Part shown: positions 1-4,124 of the stretch, piece by piece
Numbering within the stretch: the stretch's first letter is position 1
Layout of the letters: the number at the start of each line of letters is the position of its first letter
NCBI GenBank assembly: GCA_017625275.1
Contig: JAGALI010000001.1
Span: 1 to 5,103, forward strand
DNA: 5,103 nt
DNA from: Clostridia bacterium
GTDB taxonomy: Bacteria; Bacillota; Clostridia; Oscillospirales; CAG-272
Reading direction: 5' to 3'
The notes under the pieces: model-generated
What the model saw: only the letters and a program-made list of their open reading frames with translations
What the model was told of the DNA's origin: nothing
Database searches by the model: none
Made by a program: the position numbers and the translations under genes

Positions 1-12
1 ATAGAAAAGAAG

Positions 13-1035
13 TTAAATTAGCATTACAAAATAATATCTCAAAAGACGCCATATAAGAATAACTCCATTGGCTATTACAGAAGCGCCTGCAAGAGTGCCA
101 CCAGTAATGAAAATTATTATAGACTTGAATACCTGTCCTGCCGAGCCCTCAACTCCTCCAGATGCGCCAGGAGTTGGAATAAAGCCAACAGCTGTAAGCG
201 CAAACGATGTGCCTGATATTGTCAAAAACAGCTGAGCTGGCGTCACTGGTATATTCATGGCAAGCAATATAAAGAAGCTAGAGGAATAAAGGAATGTAAA
301 GGAAATTACCTTAGTTAAAATTGCAAGAGCTAGCGCCCCCTTCTTTTTTGTAAGGTCATGAAACGCGCTTTGCACCTGCTCAAAATAATTTTGAATGCTC
401 TCCTTCTTTGGCCTTAGCCATTTAAAAATTCTAAATTTACATAGGAACGAAATGAATTTCACTAGCAGGGCGCGTAATTTTTCGCTATTTCCTAAAGAAA
501 AAATCAAAACAAACATAAGAAAGTTCAAGGAATATCCGACTATTATTATTGGAATCCACCACTTGTCAATTCCCGATGTCAGCTCCTTTAAAAAGAACAC
601 ACCTGTTAATGAAAAGGCAGTTGTAACCCCCATATAAATTACAAGGTTAGCAAGAAGCAAGCCTGTTGACTCGGAGATTTTTACCCTTGCCCTTGAATAT
701 GAATGAGCCTGAAAAGGCTGTCCACCTGTTGCAAGAGGAGTTATACCATTAAAAAAGTGCTCCGTCATCGCAATAGTATATGTTGTCGAGGCTTTGATTT
801 CACAGCCCCTTGATTTGGTTAAAATGCATAGGGATAACGGATAGGTTGCCAGATAAGCAAGCACCATAAGAAGTGCAAGCAATATATATTTAAAATCAAC
901 TGCCCTTAACTGTTCAAAAATCGCAGGAAGGTCATTGAATGATAAAACAGTGACTAATAAGCAAATTGCAATAAGGCTATATACAACAAATAAAACTATC
1001 TTTTTTGCATTTAATGGGTTCTGGTTGTTACTCAT
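13..1035 (-). CDS. Lysylphosphatidylglycerol synthase TM-family (UPF0104/YbhN/MprF-flippase-like) membrane protein
   Basis: This is a 340-residue polytopic inner-membrane protein. Hydrophobic segments lie near residues 12-32, 50-72, 124-149, 160-181, 235-259, 265-286 and 303-340. Two motifs place it in the family of the MprF flippase domain: TPLATGGQPFQA near 99-110, and FIPTPGASGGVEG near 285-297, the characteristic Pro-Gly-Gly-Val-Glu loop. Members are thought to move or bind lipids, and in MprF this domain flips aminoacylated phosphatidylglycerol. The cytoplasmic synthetase domain of full MprF is absent here, as in many stand-alone clostridial paralogues, so lipid aminoacylation is not implied and the substrate is unknown. 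The ATG at 1033-1035 is supported by an AAAGGAGGG site (1040-1048) a few bases upstream. The frame ends at TAA 13-15, immediately after ILIWRLLRYYFVMLI, inside what should be the last membrane helix, so the C-terminus may be slightly short. A promoter just upstream suggests independent transcription. Confidence 0.85.
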   Translation of the reverse strand: MSNNQNPLNAKKIVLFVVYSLIAICLLVTVLSFNDLPAIFEQLRAVDFKYILLALLMVLAYLATYPLSLCILTKSRGCEIKASTTYTIAMTEHFFNGITPLATGGQPFQAHSYSRARVKISESTGLLLANLVIYMGVTTAFSLTGVFFLKELTSGIDKWWIPIIIVGYSLNFLMFVLIFSLGNSEKLRALLVKFISFLCKFRIFKWLRPKKESIQNYFEQVQSAFHDLTKKKGALALAILTKVISFTFLYSSSFFILLAMNIPVTPAQLFLTISGTSFALTAVGFIPTPGASGGVEGSAGQVFKSIIIFITGGTLAGASVIANGVILIWRLLRYYFVMLI

Positions 1036-1065
1036 TTCACCCTCCTTTCATTTTCTACCTAATAT

Positions 1066-1094
1066 ATTTTACCACATATTGTCGAAAAATACAA
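1066..1094 (-). promoter_or_regulatory. Promoter of the UPF0104 membrane-protein gene
   Basis: Read on the minus strand, a -35 box TTGTAT (1089-1094) is separated by 17 nt from a -10 box TAAAAT (1066-1071). This puts the start of transcription near 1059, about 24 nt upstream of the ATG and ahead of the AAAGGAGGG ribosome binding site. It lies just after the terminator of the neighbouring gene, so the membrane-protein gene is probably its own unit. The -35 box overlaps one arm of an inverted repeat (1076-1097). The assignment rests on sequence match only. Confidence 0.6.
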
Positions 1095-1097
1095 TAT
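1076..1097. repeat. Inverted repeat ATATTGT-N8-ACAATAT overlapping a promoter
   Basis: Two perfect 7-base arms (1076-1082 and 1091-1097) are separated by 8 bases. The right arm overlaps the -35 box of the membrane-protein promoter and the left arm lies in the -35/-10 spacer, which is the position expected for a repressor operator. The arms are AT-rich, so chance occurrence is quite possible. No family of regulator can be named from the sequence. Confidence 0.35.
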
Positions 1098-1102
1098 TAT
1101 CT

Positions 1103-1131
1103 AAAAAATAAAAGCGCCTTATGGCGCTTTT
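1103..1131 (-). terminator. Rho-independent terminator after the anchored hypothetical gene
   Basis: The stem AAAGCGCC (1111-1118) pairs with GGCGCTTT (1123-1130) around a 4-base TTAT loop. On the minus strand it is followed by a T-rich run (TTTTATTTTTT). The stem begins directly after the TAA at 1132-1134. Because it is flanked by A and T tracts on both sides it could also work in the plus direction, but no plus-strand gene approaches it from the left. Confidence 0.85.
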
Positions 1132-1884
1132 TTAATTTGATTTAAAATTTATGATTCCCTTATAGGTATCACAGCTATTCTCAAACAGCTCCCCATCGGT
1201 TCCAACGGTTTTTATAACGCAAATTAGTGTGTCATCTGGTATACTCTCAAGGCTGTCAAAATATTTTGCAAATTCGGTTTTCTTAAAATAAAGCGCACCA
1301 TCGTCATATTTAAGCTCCGCCTCTGGCTCGTAGCCTAAAATCTCACTAGCCTTTATGCATGCTGGTTTGACACGAAGCTCATAAAGATATGGGTCGATAA
1401 GATAGATGCATATCTTGCCAGACATAACCTGAGCCTCGAACTGCCCCAGGGCATCATTATTATCCTTTGCAGATATAAGCTTCTCTGGATTTTCCTTTTT
1501 AAGCGTCTCCTGCTGTTCAGGCGATTGATATACAAGAGTTGGAAATGATACATTTACTATTCCGTCCTCGTTATAATCATCGGCAACGCTAGCTATACTA
1601 TCTGCCATATTCTCAGCCTTATGAACAAGATACTCAGGGCCAACATACATAATGTTAACATCTGTGCCCTTTTTGCCACAAAGAGAAAAGCAAAGCACGA
1701 TAAGTATACACAGTCCGATTGCACCAAAAATTATAGCCCACTTATTTCTATACCAAACATTCCCCCAAAAGTCACCCTTTACTTCCTTGTCGCTTTCGAG
1801 ATGAATATCCTCGCTTACATCCCCACCAAGCATTTTAAGCCTTTTAGCAGAATTTGATTCGTTTATATTTTTGTTTTCTTCCAT
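1132..1884 (-). CDS. Unrecognised single-pass membrane-anchored protein
   Basis: I do not recognise this 250-residue protein. A charged, probably cytoplasmic N-terminus (residues 1-48, rich in Glu, Asp, Lys and Asn) is followed by one strong membrane helix at about 49-69 (WAIIFGAIGLCILIVLCFSL) and then a mixed alpha/beta region of about 180 residues that should face outward. The basic CGKKG after the helix is unusual for an outward face, so the topology is not certain. The outer region contains VNIMYVGPEYL near 76-86 and a hydrophobic strand with KICIYLIDPYLYEL near 157-170. Fragments like these resemble solute-binding-like domains in clostridial hypothetical proteins, but that is only an impression. 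The ATG at 1882-1884 has AAGGA 8 nt upstream and a near-consensus promoter further up. The gene is divergent from the radical SAM gene and ends at its own terminator, so it appears monocistronic. Confidence 0.85.
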   Translation of the reverse strand: MEENKNINESNSAKRLKMLGGDVSEDIHLESDKEVKGDFWGNVWYRNKWAIIFGAIGLCILIVLCFSLCGKKGTDVNIMYVGPEYLVHKAENMADSIASVADDYNEDGIVNVSFPTLVYQSPEQQETLKKENPEKLISAKDNNDALGQFEAQVMSGKICIYLIDPYLYELRVKPACIKASEILGYEPEAELKYDDGALYFKKTEFAKYFDSLESIPDDTLICVIKTVGTDGELFENSCDTYKGIINFKSN

Positions 1885-1913
1885 TTTGAAATTCCTTTTT
1901 AGTTGTTAAAAAT

Positions 1914-1942
1914 ATTTTATCACATACGCGTTAGCGTGTCAA
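1914..1942 (-). promoter_or_regulatory. Near-consensus promoter of the anchored hypothetical gene
   Basis: On the minus strand TTGACA (1937-1942) is followed after exactly 17 nt by TAAAAT (1914-1919). Transcription should start near 1907, about 23 nt before the ATG, with the AAGGA ribosome binding site (1893-1897) in the leader. This is one of two back-to-back promoters in the 141-bp gap between the divergent genes. A short inverted repeat sits in its spacer. Confidence 0.8.
1926..1937. repeat. Short inverted repeat ACGC-GTTA-GCGT in a promoter spacer
   Basis: Two 4-base GC-rich arms (1926-1929 and 1934-1937) around GTTA lie between the -35 and -10 boxes of the minus-strand promoter, with one base touching the -35 box. 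The location would suit an operator, and the arms stand out as GC-rich in an AT-rich gap. The arms are short, so the evidence is weak. Confidence 0.25.
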
Positions 1943-1976
1943 GTATTTAGCGCTTAGATAAAAAAGTTACAGACTA

Positions 1977-2005
1977 TTGACACCTTGTTTTTTAAAGGGT
2001 ATAAT
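1977..2005 (+). promoter_or_regulatory. Perfect-consensus promoter of the radical SAM gene
   Basis: TTGACA (1977-1982), a 17-nt spacer and TATAAT (2000-2005) match the housekeeping sigma consensus at every position of both boxes. The predicted start near 2012 leaves a leader of only about 14 nt, most of it the GAGGTG ribosome binding site. This leaves no room for a riboswitch or attenuator, so any control should act at initiation. Confidence 0.9.
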
Positions 2006-2014
2006 AGGAATATC

Positions 2015-2020
2015 GAGGTG
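2015..2020 (+). promoter_or_regulatory. Ribosome binding site of the radical SAM gene
   Basis: GAGGTG lies 5 nt before the ATG at 2026 and continues as GAGGTGATTTT, a long match to the 16S rRNA tail. An in-frame TAG at 2005-2007, inside the -10 box, rules out any start further upstream, so this site and the ATG fix the N-terminus. The same 11 bases precede the GTG start of the gene at 3722-4072. Confidence 0.85.
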
Positions 2021-2025
2021 ATTTT

Positions 2026-2976
2026 ATGGCTAATATAGCTCTTTTAAATAGATGCAATCTTAAGTGTCCTTATTGCTTTGCTGAAAATTATACAGGCATG
2101 GAAAAAGGGGATATTTCAATTGATGCCCTTAACACTCTGCTCGACTTTTGTGCTAGCGAGGGTAGGGTGGGGCTTATCGGTGGTGAGCCGTTTCTACATA
2201 AGGAAATAGATAAAATTCTTGAAATTTTAAGAGAAGATTTTCGCTTTTCGCTTGTAACTGTGTTTACAAACGGCATTTTTATGGGCAAGCACCTAGGAAA
2301 TCTCGCTCACCCAAAATTCAAGCTTTTGATTAATGTAAATTCTAGGGCTGACATAGGTGAGAGCGCTTTTCTTAAAATGAGGGAGGGCATAAAAAATGCG
2401 CTTTCCTTGATGCCAAGAGATAGGGTTGACCTTGGAATTAATGTTTACAGAGAAAATCAGGATTTTGAGGATTTTTTGTCGATAGTTAAGGAATTTGGCT
2501 TTAGGCGCATACGAGTTAGCGTTGTTATTCCTAAGGATAAGAGCGAGGGTAGTATTGCTTATTTTAAGCGAATGAAGCCTACTCTTTTGGAGCTTTATAG
2601 ACGCCTTGGCGAGCTTGGCGCTTGCCCCTGCTATGACTGTAATGCTATTCCTGAGTGTGTTTACACGGACGAGGAAAAATCGTTTTTAGAGTCACTTCCC
2701 TTTGAAAATGCGTTTGAGCGTGATATATTCCTTGGACGACGCTCCGTATGCTCTGCAGTTATTGATTTATATCCAGACCTTACAGCAACAAGGTGCTTTG
2801 GAATGGACAGCTTACGCGTGCCTATTTCAGACTTTAAATCAATTAGAGATTTGTCGAATTTCTTCTTCAAGGAAATTGATTGCAGGCTTGTAAATACCCC
2901 TTCATGCGAGGAGTGCGAGTCCTGCTACAAATTTAAAACCTTTTCCTGCTTTGGTGGGTGCCTCTGCTATAAATAA
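2026..2976 (+). CDS. Radical SAM enzyme with cysteine-rich SPASM-like C-terminal half
   Basis: This is a 316-residue radical SAM protein. The [4Fe-4S]/S-adenosylmethionine motif CNLKCPYC (Cys10, Cys14, Cys17) begins only ten residues from the start. It is followed by the methionine-contacting GGEP at 52-55 and a TNG strand at 81-83. The C-terminal part carries 13 more cysteines, at 200, 202, 205, 211, 242, 257, 286, 294, 297, 300, 308, 312 and 314. The pattern Cys242-x14-Cys257 (with LYPDLTATRCFG), CEECESC at 294-300 and CFGGCLC at 308-314 resembles a SPASM or twitch-type auxiliary iron-sulfur domain. Enzymes of this build often modify peptides or proteins (RiPP maturases, anaerobic sulfatase activators). 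There is no N-terminal peptide-recognition domain, and I see no precursor peptide or partner gene nearby, so the substrate is unknown. It should act in the anaerobic cytoplasm. It has its own promoter and a shared terminator, so it is probably monocistronic. Confidence 0.9.
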   Translation: MANIALLNRCNLKCPYCFAENYTGMEKGDISIDALNTLLDFCASEGRVGLIGGEPFLHKEIDKILEILREDFRFSLVTVFTNGIFMGKHLGNLAHPKFKLLINVNSRADIGESAFLKMREGIKNALSLMPRDRVDLGINVYRENQDFEDFLSIVKEFGFRRIRVSVVIPKDKSEGSIAYFKRMKPTLLELYRRLGELGACPCYDCNAIPECVYTDEEKSFLESLPFENAFERDIFLGRRSVCSAVIDLYPDLTATRCFGMDSLRVPISDFKSIRDLSNFFFKEIDCRLVNTPSCEECESCYKFKTFSCFGGCLCYK

Positions 2977-2981
2977 AAAAC

Positions 2982-3004
2982 AGGCGCAATCGCGCCTATT
3001 TTTT
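2982..3004. terminator. Bidirectional terminator between convergent genes
   Basis: The stem AGGCGC (2982-2987) and GCGCCT (2992-2997) surrounds an AATC loop. An A tract lies to the left (2975-2980) and a T tract to the right (2999-3004), so a T-run follows the hairpin in both directions. It serves the plus-strand radical SAM gene, whose stop is at 2974-2976, and the minus-strand PHP gene. The PHP stop codon (3003-3005) lies within the T tract. Confidence 0.88.
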
Positions 3005-3665
3005 ATTCCTTTATTAAGGTATATTTGCCATTTCTTAATATTTCAACAAGCTGAGGCAATGAGGTAATTTTTTCATCTGTTATAATGCCTGCATTTGTTG
3101 GGACATCCTGATAATGAAAGTCTGTACCAGAGGTCTTTATAAGGTTATATTTGTCTGCCCAAGCCTCTGCAATTTCATTTCTTGAATCATGACCCTTGTG
3201 TCCATTAAAGACCTCAACTCCATCAAGAAGATGTGGTGGTACAATTGTCATATTGCTACGGAACGGATGCGCCTGTATAAACAAGAGTCCGTTTTCCCTT
3301 GCGAGCCTTGAAAAGCCCTCTGGATTCATTGAGAAAAGCTGGTCATTGACTTCCAAAAATTCTCTTGTAATGCCATAAACAAGATAGTCGTTTACATTAC
3401 AATCAAAGCGAATCTCCATGCCAAGCAAAATTTCAAGCTTACCCTGTGCCTTTTGCTTTAATATTTCATATCCAGCAACATATTTATCTATCCATTCCTG
3501 CCAGCTATCACATTTCAAATATCTTTTTGTGCCAGAATTAAAATGATTGCACAAAACAATAGTTGAGTAGCCTCCCTCAACATATTTTTCAATTATTGTA
3601 TCTGCGTCTACTCTTGCACATTCACTTACCTCGCTAGAATGGCAATGAAGCTCTGTTTTAAACAT
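3003..3665 (-). CDS. PHP-domain metal-dependent phosphoesterase
   Basis: This 220-residue protein is essentially one PHP domain, the polymerase-and-histidinol-phosphatase fold that uses a metal cluster to hydrolyse phosphoesters. The expected metal ligands are present in order: HCH at 7-9 (His7, His9), His41 in CNHF, Glu84 in GMEIRF, His133 in QAHPFR, and Asp182 and His184 in GTDFH. A conserved-looking EVFNGH (151-156) lies between the last two. No polymerase, signal peptide or membrane segment is present, so it is a stand-alone cytoplasmic enzyme. The family includes histidinol phosphatase (HisK type) and nucleotide or RNA phosphatases; with no histidine genes around, the substrate cannot be set. 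The ATG at 3663-3665 has GAGGA (3672-3676) 6 nt upstream. It has its own promoter, reaching into the end of the gene behind it, and converges on the radical SAM gene. Confidence 0.9.
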   Translation of the reverse strand: MFKTELHCHSSEVSECARVDADTIIEKYVEGGYSTIVLCNHFNSGTKRYLKCDSWQEWIDKYVAGYEILKQKAQGKLEILLGMEIRFDCNVNDYLVYGITREFLEVNDQLFSMNPEGFSRLARENGLLFIQAHPFRSNMTIVPPHLLDGVEVFNGHKGHDSRNEIAEAWADKYNLIKTSGTDFHYQDVPTNAGIITDEKITSLPQLVEILRNGKYTLIKE

Positions 3666-3694
3666 TTTTCATCCTCGTGATTTCTTTTTTATAT

Positions 3695-3708
3695 ATTTAT
3701 ATATAAAT
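3695..3708. repeat. 14-bp perfect AT palindrome at the PHP transcription start
   Basis: ATTTATATATAAAT is a perfect 14-base palindrome that overlaps the downstream edge of the -10 box and the predicted transcription start (about 3700) of the PHP gene. It could be an operator. It is made only of A and T, so it could equally be an accident of composition in an AT-rich leader. Confidence 0.35.
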
Positions 3709-3735
3709 TATACACCCAAAGCTATTCTTGGTCAA
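3707..3735 (-). promoter_or_regulatory. Promoter of the PHP gene, reaching into the upstream coding region
   Basis: On the minus strand TTGACC (3730-3735) is separated by 17 nt from a perfect TATAAT (3707-3712). The -35 box lies within the last codons of the 116-residue gene. It gives a start near 3700 and a leader of roughly 35 nt containing the GAGGA site. The PHP gene can therefore be transcribed independently of whatever comes from upstream. Confidence 0.8.
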
Positions 3736-4072
3736 GCAATTTTTCAAACTTTTCAAGCAATCTACAGGCTACACTCATAATATCGGTTGCAGTGGTATAT
3801 AGCTTTAGAGTAATTGTACCCCTTTTCTCGTCAAAAGCACCGTAAATTGCGCAGTCAAAAAGAAGCTCTTTAAAAAGCTCTATTCCTCCTGATAATATAA
3901 TTTCGCCGTCCAAAAGCTCATACTCAAGCGTCGTTTTTTCAAGCTCAGTCTTTAATATATCAAGATTGAAGCGTGCGTATTCAATATCGTATCTATTATT
4001 TTTATCATTCAAGTAAATTATTCGTCGATTTGGCTTAAGTACCTTAAACTCGTCAAGTAATTTCCTATCCAC
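3722..4072 (-). CDS. Unrecognised small soluble protein (116 residues, GTG start)
   Basis: I do not recognise this protein. It has no signal peptide, membrane helix or obvious catalytic motif. The predicted pattern is mixed alpha/beta: charged helical stretches (TELEKTTLEYELL near 42-54, and the C-terminal CRLLEKFEKLL at 103-113) around short strands (EIILSGG near 57-63, TITLKLYTT near 86-94). This is compatible with a small cytoplasmic binding or adaptor protein, but no function is claimed. The start is GTG at 4070-4072: AGGTG lies 5 nt before it, and the nearest upstream ATG is followed at once by TGA. It lies between the phosphorylase terminator and the PHP gene, 56 nt from the latter with no hairpin between, so co-transcription into the PHP gene is plausible. 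No convincing promoter of its own was found. Confidence 0.75.
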   Translation of the reverse strand: MDRKLLDEFKVLKPNRRIIYLNDKNNRYDIEYARFNLDILKTELEKTTLEYELLDGEIILSGGIELFKELLFDCAIYGAFDEKRGTITLKLYTTATDIMSVACRLLEKFEKLLDQE

Positions 4073-4077
4073 AAAAT

Positions 4078-4083
4078 CACCTC
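4078..4083 (-). promoter_or_regulatory. Ribosome binding site that fixes a GTG start
   Basis: On the minus strand GAGGTG sits 5 nt ahead of the GTG at 4070-4072, and the 11-base string GAGGTGATTTT is identical to that before the radical SAM gene. It decides the start of the 116-residue protein: no ATG lies at suitable spacing in this frame, and the ATG just upstream reads ATG-AGG-TGA. Confidence 0.75.
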
Positions 4084-4096
4084 ATTACAATATATG

Positions 4097-4124
4097 AAAA
4101 AGCAGGCGTTTTTTGCCTGCTTTT
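4097..4124 (-). terminator. Terminator after the pyrimidine-nucleoside phosphorylase gene
   Basis: A 10-base perfect stem, AAAAGCAGGC (4098-4107) with GCCTGCTTTT (4115-4124), surrounds a 7-base loop and ends in a short T run on the minus strand. The first stem bases overlap the TAA stop codon (4123-4125). It should end most transcripts of the phosphorylase gene, so the small gene downstream depends on read-through or an unseen promoter. Confidence 0.85.

Noticed and set aside
395..637. An 80-codon plus-strand open frame
   Set aside because: It lies wholly antisense to the UPF0104 membrane-protein gene, has no ribosome binding site and its translation resembles no protein family.
1621..1857. 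A 78-codon plus-strand open frame
   Set aside because: It is antisense to the anchored hypothetical gene, which has a good promoter, ribosome binding site and terminator of its own.
1885..2025. A possible small precursor-peptide gene or riboswitch next to the radical SAM gene
   Set aside because: The gap is filled by two promoters and short leaders; no open frame with a ribosome binding site and no extended RNA fold can be seen.
2661..2870. A minus-strand open frame, along with a plus-strand frame at 2702-2893
   Set aside because: Both overlap the cysteine-rich half of the radical SAM gene, whose motifs show it is the real frame.
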